Assembly (NCBI GenBank): GCA_905478365.1
Contig: CAJQIK010000150.1
Span: 1-36,764, forward strand
Length of the DNA: 36,764 nucleotides
From: an uncultured Burkholderiales Genera incertae sedis bacterium
Lineage (GTDB): Bacteria; Pseudomonadota; Gammaproteobacteria; Burkholderiales; Eutrophovitaceae
Reading direction: 5' to 3'
A program made the translations under genes and the position numbers. Shown one piece after another: positions 24,886 to 33,963 of the stretch (position 1 is the stretch's first letter; each line of letters opens with the position of its first letter). The notes below the pieces were generated by a model that had not been told where the DNA came from, searched no databases, and worked only from the letters and a program-made list of their open reading frames with translations.

Positions 24886-26376
24886 ATGCTGATAGGTCTG
24901 CGGTTCGTGTTTGTTGTGAGTTTAATCGTCCTGATGACCGGTTGTGCGACGCAAAGAACATCACATCTGGATTTTGAAGATCAATCCTCTGTTGAACTAT
25001 CGCTAGATTTTTGTCGTAATTGGTCGGAACAACTTGATGTCGTTATTGCGCAATATGAAGCTCGCGATTTTGGAGCTACTAAAGTTAAAGATTATGTTTA
25101 TCTACGAGCTGATCGATTTCTTGCCGCTTTTTCGGACTTAGTTTATGACGATCCAAACCTTTTTCGCGCGTGGGTTTCGGCTATGGTTGATCTCGACCAG
25201 GAGAGTCGTCAAATTGAAGTCAATAATTTGAATGAGGCCGCACTTCGATTGCTAGGTAAGGACCGGTTAACGATTAAGGATGTTACTAAGCGGTGCTCCG
25301 TTTTTTTTAAAGAGCATTATTTAGAAGAACCATTTGATGATCTTGAAAAGTTGACCTCGGTTGTGTTTATTCCCGATGACTATAGCAGCGCTAAAAGAGC
25401 GTTGGGTCTATATCCGTTGTTGAAAATCCCGTTCATTAAAGGTATCAAAGAGTGGCATAAGCAAGCGAGGGATACATTTGAGCGATATGCGCAAAAGGAT
25501 GTCAAAGTAGTTTCTACAAGGCAATACGAACCTACTAAGAAAAATATATTTCGGCCGCAAGAGGTGGCTCGGTTAATGAGTCAGCGTGATGCGCTTGGTC
25601 AGTTAACTTTGAGCCCGGATCTTCTATCGAGATTATTTGTTACATATGCCCCTATATTTACGATCGAGGACTCAGGTGAATTTGATAGGGTTGGCGCGGT
25701 AGATTTTACAAAAGAAGGCGCTGTGACGGTTAACGTCTTGGAGCCCACCGTTTATACCCATTTGACTCACACTCGGTTTGAGGGCAGGACACTGCCGCAG
25801 CTTGTTTATGTCGCTTGGTTCTTAGCAAGGCCTAAAGAGGGAGTGGGTGATCTCCTTGGCGGTAATTTAGACGGCATTATATGGCGCGTGACATTAGATC
25901 ACGACGGAACGCCATTACTTTTCGATTCGATCCACCCATGCGGTTGTTACCACATGTTTTTCCCGACCGATCGCTTAGTACCAAATGCTGCGCCCAGTGA
26001 GTTCGTTGAGTGGGCTTTCTCGCCCAAGCAATTAAATGAGATTGAAACGGGTATGACGGTCAATATTACAGTCCAAACAAAAACACATTATTTAGCTGGA
26101 GTGACCTTAGATAACTTTAGGCAAGAGGCACAACAATATTCTTTGAGAGCTTATGATGAGCTTCGCTCCATTGAGACCTCTCAGGGGCGAAGAAATTTAT
26201 TTGGCGTTAACGGTATCGTTTCTGGATCTGAGAGAGGCGAACGCTATCTGTTGTGGCCTTCGGGTATCGAGAGTCCGGGCGCCATGCGTCAATGGGGTCG
26301 ACACGCCACTGCATTTGTCGGACGCCGTCATTTTGATGATGTTGATTTATTAGACAAATATTATATACGTCGCTAG
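24886..26376 (+). CDS. Large unrecognised lipoprotein
   Basis: A 496-residue protein I cannot assign. MLIGLRFVFVVSLIVLMTGC is a lipoprotein signal with lipobox LMTGC, making Cys20 the lipidated residue. Asp is absent at +2 (ATQ follows), so outer-membrane sorting is expected. Visible features are a helical first third, a VFIPDDYSSAKRALGLYPLLKIPFIKGIKEWH segment, YVAWFLARPKEGVGDLLGGNLDGIIWRVTLDHDGTPLLFDSIHPCGCYHMFFPTD with a possible metal-binding HPCGCYH, and a C-terminal RHATAFVGRRHFDDVDLLDKYY. It directly abuts the secreted SRPBCC gene (zero-base gap), suggesting that both act in one periplasmic or outer-membrane process. ATG at 24886 is the natural start. Confidence 0.82.
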   Translation: MLIGLRFVFVVSLIVLMTGCATQRTSHLDFEDQSSVELSLDFCRNWSEQLDVVIAQYEARDFGATKVKDYVYLRADRFLAAFSDLVYDDPNLFRAWVSAMVDLDQESRQIEVNNLNEAALRLLGKDRLTIKDVTKRCSVFFKEHYLEEPFDDLEKLTSVVFIPDDYSSAKRALGLYPLLKIPFIKGIKEWHKQARDTFERYAQKDVKVVSTRQYEPTKKNIFRPQEVARLMSQRDALGQLTLSPDLLSRLFVTYAPIFTIEDSGEFDRVGAVDFTKEGAVTVNVLEPTVYTHLTHTRFEGRTLPQLVYVAWFLARPKEGVGDLLGGNLDGIIWRVTLDHDGTPLLFDSIHPCGCYHMFFPTDRLVPNAAPSEFVEWAFSPKQLNEIETGMTVNITVQTKTHYLAGVTLDNFRQEAQQYSLRAYDELRSIETSQGRRNLFGVNGIVSGSERGERYLLWPSGIESPGAMRQWGRHATAFVGRRHFDDVDLLDKYYIRR

Positions 26377-26420
26377 GCTATAGCTTAAGAGGATATGAGT
26401 CATTAATATGCTGCAACTTG

Positions 26421-26444
26421 TATACGGGTATATTCATGTGAATA
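26421..26444. promoter_or_regulatory. Two adjoining palindromes upstream of the amidohydrolase gene
   Basis: TATAC-GG-GTATA (26421-26432) and TATTCA-TG-TGAATA (26431-26444) are perfect half-site pairs with 2-base centres, sharing two bases. They lie about 40-60 bases before the ATG at 26484, where an operator would be expected. The regulator is unknown. Confidence 0.3.
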
Positions 26445-26483
26445 GGCTCATGTCAGTACGCCGATATCATTGAGAGATTTACT

Positions 26484-28163
26484 ATGCTTGATATTCGATT
26501 CGATAATGTAACGATTATTAACGGTAGCGGGGAGCCTGGTTTCTTGGGTTCTCTAGGCGTCCTCGATGGTCGTATCGCTGAGGTTGGCACCTTTGAGGCA
26601 TCCGCGAAGGAAACTATTGATTGCTCCGGGTTATCTATCATGCCGGGTATCGTTGATAATCATACTCATTATGATGCCCAAGTAACTTGGGATCCGTATT
26701 GTAATCCGTCACCTGCACTTGGCGTAACTACTCTTGTGATGGGAAATTGTGGTTTCACAATTGCGCCATGTCGTCCAAACGACCGTGATATCACCATGAA
26801 AAACTTGACTCAAGTAGAAGGCATGTCTATCGATGCCCTTCAAACAGGTATTGATTGGAGCTTTGAGACATTTCCACAATATTTAGATATGCTCGAAAAA
26901 AGAGGGGTCGCTCCCAACGTTAGCTGTTTCGTTGGACACTCAAGTGTGAGAACTTACGTACTTCAGGGAGATGCTTCGAAAAGAGCGGCGACACCAAAGG
27001 AAGTCGAACGAATGAGAGCCATTGTCGTCGAGGCCATGGAGGCTGGAGCTTGCGGTTTTGCGACAACACGGTATCCAGGACACAATGGAGAAAATGGGAT
27101 TCCGATGCCCTCTCGATTGGCAGATGAGGTCGAAATGTTGAGTCTTTCCAGCGCGTTGAAAGATATCGGGCGTGGTGTTTTGATGATGACCAAATCCTTC
27201 GATATGCCCATTTCTGATATTGAAAAGCTCAGCGAAGCAGCGCAGAGACCTTACTTGATTGCCGCACTACTACATTCTCGCCTTGATCCAAATAAGACTT
27301 TCTCTGATTTATCTGAGATAAGGGCCGCCCAGTCGCGTGGTAATCGTTTATATGGGGCGGTATCGCCATGTCCGTTGAATATGGATTTTTCTTTTCGATC
27401 TCCGTATCCCTTGGAGGGTTTTGCGTGTTGGAAGCCGATGATGAGTCTTAGTGGTGACGCATATAAGCAAGCTTTAGCTGATCGGAGTTTCCGCGAGTCG
27501 TTCATGGATGAGTTGAATAACGGCGAGGTGAAAGTATTTAGCGGGGAGTGGGACAAAGTTTACGTTGCTCAGGTTGCTGATGCTGATAATTCAGAGTTCG
27601 AGGGAAAATCAATTTCTGTGTTGGCGGAAGAGGCCAAACAGCTTCCTTTTGATTTTATGTTGGATTTAGCGCTCAAGGAAAACCTTGAGACTATGTTTAC
27701 AGCAACCATAATGAATTCGGATGAAGATGCCGTTGGTAAGTTGATGTGTGACGAAAATGCAATTATTTCATTGTCTGATGCGGGAGCTCATTTAACGTTT
27801 TTGTGTGACGCAGGCTTTGGCTTACATGTTCTTGGCCACTGGGCGAGGGATAAAGGAATAATGCCGTTAGAAAAGGCGGTGTATAAATTAACTTTGGAGC
27901 CCGCTAAATTATTTGGGATCAAAGACCGGGGCTTTATCGATAAGGGTGCTTGGGCAGATTTGCTGCTTTTCGATCCTAGAACGGTAAATCGAGGTCCCTC
28001 GCATCGTTTGCATGATCTTCCGTCGGGTGCCTCACGTCTAACAACACCGTCGATTGGCGTTCATGGTGTTTGGGTTAATGGACGTAAGGTTGCCGATGAA
28101 GGGGGCTTGATTCCCAAGGCCCCTTTGTCCGGTCAAGTTATTCGAGAGTACGACAGTTTTTAG
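26484..28163 (+). CDS. N-acyl-D-amino-acid deacylase-type amidohydrolase
   Basis: A 559-residue amidohydrolase (family 3, D-aminoacylase type). The N-terminal beta-sandwich is followed by the metal motif PGIVDNHTHYDAQ (His60, His62), GVTTLVMGNCGFTIAP with the Cys89 metal ligand typical of D-aminoacylases, and the C-terminal LSDAGAHLTFLCD with the catalytic Asp and EPAKLFGIKDRGFIDKGAWADLLLFD. Known members hydrolyse N-acyl-D-amino acids or dipeptides, and some act on other amides. At 559 residues it is in the longer range of the family. It stands alone on the plus strand, convergent with the glutathione peroxidase gene, with a possible operator upstream. Confidence 0.9.
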   Translation: MLDIRFDNVTIINGSGEPGFLGSLGVLDGRIAEVGTFEASAKETIDCSGLSIMPGIVDNHTHYDAQVTWDPYCNPSPALGVTTLVMGNCGFTIAPCRPNDRDITMKNLTQVEGMSIDALQTGIDWSFETFPQYLDMLEKRGVAPNVSCFVGHSSVRTYVLQGDASKRAATPKEVERMRAIVVEAMEAGACGFATTRYPGHNGENGIPMPSRLADEVEMLSLSSALKDIGRGVLMMTKSFDMPISDIEKLSEAAQRPYLIAALLHSRLDPNKTFSDLSEIRAAQSRGNRLYGAVSPCPLNMDFSFRSPYPLEGFACWKPMMSLSGDAYKQALADRSFRESFMDELNNGEVKVFSGEWDKVYVAQVADADNSEFEGKSISVLAEEAKQLPFDFMLDLALKENLETMFTATIMNSDEDAVGKLMCDENAIISLSDAGAHLTFLCDAGFGLHVLGHWARDKGIMPLEKAVYKLTLEPAKLFGIKDRGFIDKGAWADLLLFDPRTVNRGPSHRLHDLPSGASRLTTPSIGVHGVWVNGRKVADEGGLIPKAPLSGQVIREYDSF

Positions 28164-28199
28164 ACGTCATATTTGCGCGATAGACGCATCGTGCATGAC

Positions 28200-28736
28200 T
28201 TAAAGGAGTTCCTCTAGGCGTTTCACGAGCTTCGCATTCATGGGATCCATAGACGCCGTGAAACTAAACGCTTGATCGCCATTACGAGAAATTAGATATT
28301 TGTGGAAATTCCACTGGGGTGCATCACCTGTCATTGTTTGTAACTCTTTGAAGATTGGATTTGTGTTTGGGCCGACTACATCCGTTTTCTCAATCATTGG
28401 GAAGCTCACCCCGTAGTTAAGTTTGCAGAAGTTTTGGATGTCCTCGTTCGACCCAGGCTCCTGGTTCCCAAAATTATTAGCTGGAAACCCGATGACGACA
28501 AAATCTTTTTCGCTGTATTTTTGGTACAACGCTTCTAGTGCTTCATACTGAGGAGTATTTCCACAGTAGCTGGCTGTGTTAACAGCAAGGATGACTTTGC
28601 CACGGTAGTTGCAAAAATCAACGGACTCGCCTGTTAGGTTATTTAATTTGGTGTTCAGTACTTTAGGGCAATCGTTTGACATGGCAGTTTGAGAGATTAA
28701 TAGGGTGAATACAAAAACAAAAATATTTTTGCGCAT
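28200..28736 (-). CDS. Exported glutathione peroxidase-family protein
   Basis: A 178-residue thiol peroxidase. An N-terminal signal peptide (MRKNIFVFVFTLLISQTAMS) directs it to the periplasm, unlike cytosolic BtuE. The catalytic tetrad motifs are NTASYCGNTPQY (Cys58), GFPANNFGNQEPGSN (Gln) and PQWNFHKYLIS (Trp, Asn). The peroxidatic residue is Cys, not selenocysteine. No reductant partner is adjacent; thioredoxin-type electron supply is usual for Cys-GPX. It is divergent from the CoA-transferase gene over 67 bases. Confidence 0.93.
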   Translation of the reverse strand: MRKNIFVFVFTLLISQTAMSNDCPKVLNTKLNNLTGESVDFCNYRGKVILAVNTASYCGNTPQYEALEALYQKYSEKDFVVIGFPANNFGNQEPGSNEDIQNFCKLNYGVSFPMIEKTDVVGPNTNPIFKELQTMTGDAPQWNFHKYLISRNGDQAFSFTASMDPMNAKLVKRLEELL

Positions 28737-28776
28737 TGGAAAAAACTCCTTATATCGAATATCGTAGTCTAGTTCT

Positions 28777-28782
28777 TATAAT
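28777..28782 (+). promoter_or_regulatory. Possible -10 element for the CoA-transferase gene
   Basis: A perfect TATAAT lies 22 bases before the ATG at 28804 in the 67-base divergent region. No recognisable -35 box is found at 16-18 base spacing, so this is a weak call. Confidence 0.35.
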
Positions 28783-28803
28783 AGTAATTCTGAGAGATAA
28801 CAT

Positions 28804-29991
28804 ATGGATGGACCTCTTAAAGATGTAAAGGTTCTTGAATTAGGCCAATTAATTGCGGGACCATTTTGTACGAGAGTAATGGCTGAATTTGGTGCGCAAG
28901 TCATCAAAGTCGAGTCGCCCAACGGGGGTGACCCACTTCGGAAGTGGCGGAAACTATACAAGGAAAAGTCGCTTTGGTGGTTGCTGCAGGCTAGAAACAA
29001 ACAATCCGTAACGATTAACTTAAAAGAAAAAGACGGTCAGGAAATCGTGCGACGTTTAGCGAAGGATGCGGATATTTTGGTAGAGAATTTTCGGCCTGGC
29101 GCTCTGGAGAAGTGGGGTTTAGGTTATGACTCACTTGCTAAAGAGAATTCTGGCTTGGTTATGGTTCGTCTATCAGGTTACGGCCAAACGGGTCCTTATA
29201 GGGATAGGCCCGGATTCGGCGCGATTGGGGAGGCCATGGGTGGGCTACGTCACGTCACAGGCTATCCTGATCGGCCGCCTGTAAGAGTAGGTATCAGTCT
29301 AGGTGATGCGGTGGCATCGCTTTATGGCGTCATCGGCGCGTTAATGGCTCTAAAGCAGCGCGAAGCCAGTGGAAAGGGGCAGGTGGTAGATGTTGCTCTG
29401 TACGAGGCTGTTTTTAGTTTAATGGAAAGCATGGTGCCTGAATTTGACTATTATGATTTTGTTCGTCAACGTACAGGTTCGTCGCTCCCAGGAATTGCGC
29501 CATCGAACTCATACTTGACCAAGGATGGGAAGTACGTGGTTATTGGCGCTAACGGCGATTCGATTTTCAAGAGAATGATGCTTGCTATTGATCGAAAAGA
29601 CCTAGCTGATGACCCTGATCTATCGCACAACGATGGACGTGCGGAGCGCAGTGATGAACTGGATTCTGTGATTGGTGCATGGTGCGCATCACATGATCTT
29701 CTTCACGTTTTGGATGTGCTCGAGAAGGCTGAGGTTCCCTCCGGGAAAATATATGATGTGGCAGATATTGTCTCTGATGTCCATTATCGCGCGAGACATA
29801 TGATCCAAGAGCATAGGTTATCAGAAGATGAAAGTTTACTGATTCCGGGGATTGTTCCAAAGTTATCGGATACTCCAGGTAAGACTAATTGGCTAGGGCC
29901 TGACCTCGGTGAGCATACAGATAATGTGTTGACCGCTGCAGGATATGAAGTAGAGGAAATTGAAGATTTTCGGCGTCGTAAGATAATTTAA
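28804..29991 (+). CDS. CaiB/BaiF family (class III) CoA-transferase
   Basis: A 395-residue enzyme that moves CoA between carboxylic acids. Signatures are the N-terminal LKDVKVLELGQLIAGPFCTRVMAEFGAQVIKVESPNGGDPLR, NLKEKDGQEIVRRLAKDADILVENFRPG, LSGYGQTGPYRDRPGFGAIGEAMGG, and GQVVDVALYEAVFSLMES with the catalytic Asp. The substrate pair cannot be deduced. It lies 44 bases upstream of the UMF1-type transporter on the same strand, so the two may form a small uptake/activation unit. Length is normal for the family. Confidence 0.93.
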   Translation: MDGPLKDVKVLELGQLIAGPFCTRVMAEFGAQVIKVESPNGGDPLRKWRKLYKEKSLWWLLQARNKQSVTINLKEKDGQEIVRRLAKDADILVENFRPGALEKWGLGYDSLAKENSGLVMVRLSGYGQTGPYRDRPGFGAIGEAMGGLRHVTGYPDRPPVRVGISLGDAVASLYGVIGALMALKQREASGKGQVVDVALYEAVFSLMESMVPEFDYYDFVRQRTGSSLPGIAPSNSYLTKDGKYVVIGANGDSIFKRMMLAIDRKDLADDPDLSHNDGRAERSDELDSVIGAWCASHDLLHVLDVLEKAEVPSGKIYDVADIVSDVHYRARHMIQEHRLSEDESLLIPGIVPKLSDTPGKTNWLGPDLGEHTDNVLTAAGYEVEEIEDFRRRKII

Positions 29992-30035
29992 AGTTACTCC
30001 GGTCGTTTTCCGCCAACTTTAAGAAGGAGTTGAAT

Positions 30036-31331
30036 TTGAGTATTAGCAAAGTATCTAGTTTGTTAAACGACGGCTATACAAAACGTCATCTTTGGGCGTG
30101 GTCAATGTATGATTTTGCTAATTCTGGTTATACGACGGTCGTTATTACGGCTATCTTTAATGCCTATTTCGTATCTGTTATCGCAGAAAACGTTGTTTGG
30201 GCAACTTTCTTATGGACATCAGTGCTCTCAATTTCTTACTTAATTGTAATGATTGTAGGGCCAATACTCGGTGCTTATATTGACGTTATCGGGTCGCGCA
30301 AAAAGGTATTGGTAATACTCACAATCGCTTGTGCGTCAAGTACCGTTTTTTTGTCAACTGCAGGTCGAGGAGACCTTTGGTTTGCCGCGTTACTGCTAGT
30401 GTTGTCGAATACCTTTTTTAGCCTTGGGGAAAATGTAATTGCATCTTATCTTCCTGATCTTGCGAAAAAAGAATCAGTTGGTCGTGTGTCCGGGATAGGG
30501 TGGGCAGTCGGGTATTTTGGCGGGATCCTTACGTTGGCGTTGTGTCTTGTTGTTATTTTTCAGTTGAAAGGGATGGGGTGGGAGGCTGAGCAATATGTAC
30601 CTATCACCTTAATTATCACAGGGCTACTTTTCCTTTTTGCCGCTTTACCCACGTTTCTCTTCCTGAGGGACTGTGAAGGTAAAAAGGTAACTAAAGTAAG
30701 TTTTTCATCAGTCAACAAAAGGTTCCTCGACACTCTTGCACAAGGTCGTCAGTTGACCGATCTACATCGTTTTTTATTAAGCACAGTTTTTTTTCAAGGA
30801 GGGGTCCAGGCAGTGATTGCCCTGGCTGCGATTTACGCCCAACAAGTAATCGGCTTTAACTTTACTGAAACCATATTATTGATCATGGTTGTTAATGTGA
30901 CAGCTGCTTTAGGGGCGTATATTTTTGGTCGTTTACATGACATGTTGGGTCACCGAAATTCACTAGTCATTATTTTGTGCGGATGGATTGGTACAACTAT
31001 ATTGGCATGGCTATCTGAAGACCGGTCAAGTTTTTGGTTTGCAGCAAATCTCGTGGGATTGTTGCTCGGAGCATGCCAATCGAACGCTCGTGCATTTGTC
31101 TCAGTTCTCACACCAGCAACTAGGCAGGCTGAATTCTTCGGCTTGTGGGGTCTCTCGGTTAAGTGTGCGTCAATTGTCGGGCCGCTCACTTATGGTGGCC
31201 TCACTTGGTTGACGGGAGGGGATCACCGAAATGCTATTTTGTCTCTTGTTGTGTTGTTCGTGATAGGCCTTGCGATATTGCTCACAGTCGATACCGAGCG
31301 AGGTATGCTGGCCGCAGACCGAAAGTATTAG
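30036..31331 (+). CDS. MFS transporter, UMF1-like family
   Basis: A 431-residue permease with about twelve membrane segments. The N-terminal WAWSMYDFANSGYTTVVITAIFNAYFV is the hallmark of UMF1/Atg22-like MFS proteins, and GAYIDVIGSRKKVLV is the loop 2-3 MFS signature. The ORF track begins at TTG 30030, but AAGGAG ends at 30029, leaving no spacing; the TTG at 30036 is six bases downstream and is the likelier start. The substrate is unknown; family members include amino-acid exporters in vacuoles. It follows the CoA-transferase gene and is convergent with mogA. Confidence 0.9.
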   Translation: MSISKVSSLLNDGYTKRHLWAWSMYDFANSGYTTVVITAIFNAYFVSVIAENVVWATFLWTSVLSISYLIVMIVGPILGAYIDVIGSRKKVLVILTIACASSTVFLSTAGRGDLWFAALLLVLSNTFFSLGENVIASYLPDLAKKESVGRVSGIGWAVGYFGGILTLALCLVVIFQLKGMGWEAEQYVPITLIITGLLFLFAALPTFLFLRDCEGKKVTKVSFSSVNKRFLDTLAQGRQLTDLHRFLLSTVFFQGGVQAVIALAAIYAQQVIGFNFTETILLIMVVNVTAALGAYIFGRLHDMLGHRNSLVIILCGWIGTTILAWLSEDRSSFWFAANLVGLLLGACQSNARAFVSVLTPATRQAEFFGLWGLSVKCASIVGPLTYGGLTWLTGGDHRNAILSLVVLFVIGLAILLTVDTERGMLAADRKY

Positions 31332-31346
31332 GCGAAACTATCTGAA

Positions 31347-31937
31347 TCAGTTTTTGCTACGCCTGGCTGATTTGGGTCGAAAAGCCTTACAGAAATTCTC
31401 TCGACAATCAATATAAGGGCCCCCGATTAAATCGATACAGTATGGGACGGCGGCGAAAATACCGTGTGCTATTGCTTCTCCATTATCATTCCTCAAGCCC
31501 TCGAGCGTCTCTTTTATCGCTTTCGGTTGTCCGGGTAGATTGATTATGAGGCTTTGTTTTCTAATAACCGCCACTTGGCGAGAAAGAATCGCTGTGGCCA
31601 CAAAATTAAGACTGATCTGACGCATTTGTTCACCAAAACCTGGCATTATTTTGTCTGCGACCGCTAAAGTTGCTTCAGGGGTAACGTCTCGTGGCGAGGG
31701 TCCGGTACCACCAGTTGTTAGGATAAGGTCACATTCGGCCTGATCTACGATCTCTATCAAACTGGATTCAATCACCGCTTGCTCATCGGGTATTAGCTTT
31801 TCTACATATTCGATCGGATTGATTATGGCACTATTAAGCCACTGCCTTAAAGAGGGCAACCCTTCGTCTTTATAGACTCCGCTAGAAGCTCGGTCGCTAA
31901 TAGATACAAGTCCAATGCGTAATTTTTCTTCGCTCAT
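31347..31937 (-). CDS. mogA: Molybdopterin adenylyltransferase
   Basis: A 196-residue MogA/MoaB-fold enzyme that adenylates molybdopterin before molybdate insertion. It shows LRIGLVSISDRASSGVYKDEGLPSL, LILTTGGTGPSPRDVTPEA, IMPGFGEQMR and LIINLPGQPKAIKETL, as in E. coli Mog. The ORF track starts at a TTG four codons earlier; the ATG ending at 31937 has AAGG five bases upstream and is preferred. No other molybdenum cofactor gene is in the window. It neighbours darP (74-base gap) and pmbA, an arrangement I recall from betaproteobacteria. Confidence 0.93.
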   Translation of the reverse strand: MSEEKLRIGLVSISDRASSGVYKDEGLPSLRQWLNSAIINPIEYVEKLIPDEQAVIESSLIEIVDQAECDLILTTGGTGPSPRDVTPEATLAVADKIMPGFGEQMRQISLNFVATAILSRQVAVIRKQSLIINLPGQPKAIKETLEGLRNDNGEAIAHGIFAAVPYCIDLIGGPYIDCRENFCKAFRPKSARRSKN

Positions 31938-32011
31938 GTTCACCTTCAACCATTGAGTAATTTAATGCTAAGTAAATTTATCAGAACTATAACAAATCGA
32001 AATACCAGGTT

Positions 32012-32500
32012 TCAGTCCTTTTTTTCTTCTATATAACGAGAAATGACTCTGAATAAGCTTCGGTAAGAACTTTTTGAAGAAGAGGTTGCTGGTCCGCGAC
32101 AGCTCGAAATCAGTTCCTTCAACTTAGTTGAGTCCGCTGTTTGGTAAATATCAATAAATTCTTTGTAGCTCTCATCGTTTTTTATCATTTTTTCGCGCCA
32201 GGATTCTGTCGCATGTAAGAGCTTCACCTCTTGTGCTGAAGGTTGCTTGAGCTGCTCTAATTGTTCTCGGATTGGATCTACCTCAATCTTTCGCATTATT
32301 TTTCCGATGAATTGTAACTGTCTTCTTTTAGCTCCATTTTGAGGAATGTTCTTTGCTTCTAGTACCTCATCTCTTAGGTAATCTGGGAGATCTAATTTTT
32401 TTAAAACATCTTTAGGAAGCTCAACAAGGGCTTTGCCGATGTTTTGCAGCTCTTCCATTTGTTTTTTTTGTTTTGTTTTGCTTGGCCGTGACGATTCCAT
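32012..32500 (-). CDS. darP: Ribosome-associated protein DarP (YjgA, DUF615)
   Basis: A 162-residue highly charged helical protein. It begins with a basic SRPSKTKQKKQMEELQNIGKALVELP, followed by LDLPDYLRDEVLEAKNIPQNGAKRRQLQFIGKIMRKIEVDPIREQLE, which is the DUF615 signature, and ends with RGPATSSSKSSYRSLFRVISRYI. The family (dual-action ribosomal maturation protein) binds late 50S precursors. It is divergent from pmbA, a very common proteobacterial pairing that supports both calls. Confidence 0.93.
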   Translation of the reverse strand: MESSRPSKTKQKKQMEELQNIGKALVELPKDVLKKLDLPDYLRDEVLEAKNIPQNGAKRRQLQFIGKIMRKIEVDPIREQLEQLKQPSAQEVKLLHATESWREKMIKNDESYKEFIDIYQTADSTKLKELISSCRGPATSSSKSSYRSLFRVISRYIEEKKD

Positions 32501-32616
32501 AAGTCTGATAGTAAATTGATGGTGGTGATATCATGGACTACTTAGCTCGTATTGAGAGTCCTACAGTTTTTAGCATTGTTAGTCAGTGCTAAGTTAATGG
32601 TGAGTAATTGAATATA

Positions 32617-33963
32617 ATGTCCCAAAAAGAATTCGCATATAGCATAGACCAATTCAAAGAAATTGCCCAACAAACCATACAAATGGCGAAAGGCCTGGGA
32701 GCGAGCTCTGTTGAGGTGGATCTCAACGAAGGGCTTGGCAGTGCCGTATCGGTGCGCAAGGGTGAAATTGAGAATTTAGAGTACAACCGAGATAAGGGTT
32801 TAGGTGTCACGGTTTATGTTGGGCATCGGAAGGGCTTTGCCAGCACTTCGGACCTCAGAGAAAGTGCTATCAAGCACACAGTCGAAGCGGCCGTAGCGAT
32901 CGCCCAATTGACTGCGGAGGATCCTTTCTCTGGATTAGCGGACCCCGACCAGTTGGCTAAAGAAATCACTGAGCTGGACCTTTATCATCCTTGGGATATA
33001 TCAATGGAGGAGTCAATCAGTCTTGCGCGCGAATGTGAGCAAGCAGCATTCGATGTCAGCTCGGAAATTAAAAACTCTGAGGGAGCAAGTGTCTCTCTTC
33101 AAGAGGGTCAATTCGTTTACGCTAATTCAAACGGTTTTATTCAAGGATATCCCAGCACTCGACATTACATTAGTTGCTCCGTCACTGCGGGTGAGGGGGA
33201 TCAAATGCAACGAGACGGATGGTGGAGCACTGCACGGTGTGCTGATGATATGGAGCCAGCCCTCGATATTGGAAAACAGGCGGGTCGCCGCGCGCTTGGT
33301 AAGGTGGGAGCAAAAAAAATTAGTACAAAAAAAATCCCAGTTGTCTTCGAAGCTCCAATTGCCTCGGGTATGTTGAGGCATTTTGTATCGGCTGTGAGTG
33401 GCGGAAACCTATATCGTCAACAATCTTTTCTCGAAGGTGCAATTGGAGAAAGTGTTTTTCCTGATTTTTTCTCAATTGAAGAGGATCCATTTGTGCTGCG
33501 TGGATTATCTAGCTCTGCTTTCGATAATGAGGGCGTACAAACTGAAAAACGCTCAATTGTTTCATCTGGGCGGCTAGAGGGTTTATTCTTGAGTACATAT
33601 TCTGCTAAAAAACTTGGTTTGGCCTCGACCGGAAACGCCGGTGGTGCTCACAATTTGTCCGTTCATGCTCGAGACCACACGCATGAATTTGGTGATTTAT
33701 TAAAAATGATGGACACAGGCTTCCTTGTTACCGACTTGCTTGGTCACGGAACGAATATGGTAACCGGAGATTATTCTCGTGGAGCATCTGGTTTTTGGGT
33801 GGAGAACGGAGAAATACTTCATCCAGTACAGGAAGTCACGGTAGCCGGAAACCTAAAAGATATGTTTAAAGCAATTCGAGGGGTTGGTAACGATCATTTA
33901 AATCGCTCTTCATTTAAAGTTGGCTCTTTACTGATTGATTCAATGACGGTCGGTGGTGATTAG
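32617..33963 (+). CDS. pmbA: TldE/PmbA subunit of the TldD/E metalloprotease
   Basis: A 448-residue protein matching E. coli PmbA along its length: VSVRKGEIENLEYNRDKGLGVTVYVGHRKGFASTSDL, VYANSNGFIQGYPSTRHYISCSV, SAVSGGNLYRQQSFLEGAIGESVFPDFFSIEEDP, GDYSRGASGFWVENGEI. PmbA pairs with TldD, which supplies the zinc HExxH; no HExxH is present here and tldD is not in the window. The complex processes peptides such as microcins and antitoxins. The ORF track starts at TTG 32608; I prefer ATG 32617, although GGTGAG at 32599 could serve either. The stop overlaps the next MFS gene by 11 bases. Confidence 0.94.
   Translation: MSQKEFAYSIDQFKEIAQQTIQMAKGLGASSVEVDLNEGLGSAVSVRKGEIENLEYNRDKGLGVTVYVGHRKGFASTSDLRESAIKHTVEAAVAIAQLTAEDPFSGLADPDQLAKEITELDLYHPWDISMEESISLARECEQAAFDVSSEIKNSEGASVSLQEGQFVYANSNGFIQGYPSTRHYISCSVTAGEGDQMQRDGWWSTARCADDMEPALDIGKQAGRRALGKVGAKKISTKKIPVVFEAPIASGMLRHFVSAVSGGNLYRQQSFLEGAIGESVFPDFFSIEEDPFVLRGLSSSAFDNEGVQTEKRSIVSSGRLEGLFLSTYSAKKLGLASTGNAGGAHNLSVHARDHTHEFGDLLKMMDTGFLVTDLLGHGTNMVTGDYSRGASGFWVENGEILHPVQEVTVAGNLKDMFKAIRGVGNDHLNRSSFKVGSLLIDSMTVGGD

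Noticed and set aside
32567-32593. TTAGCA/TGCTAA inverted repeat upstream of pmbA
   Set aside because: Short arms with an 11-base spacer and no neighbouring regulator; could be chance in A/T-rich DNA.
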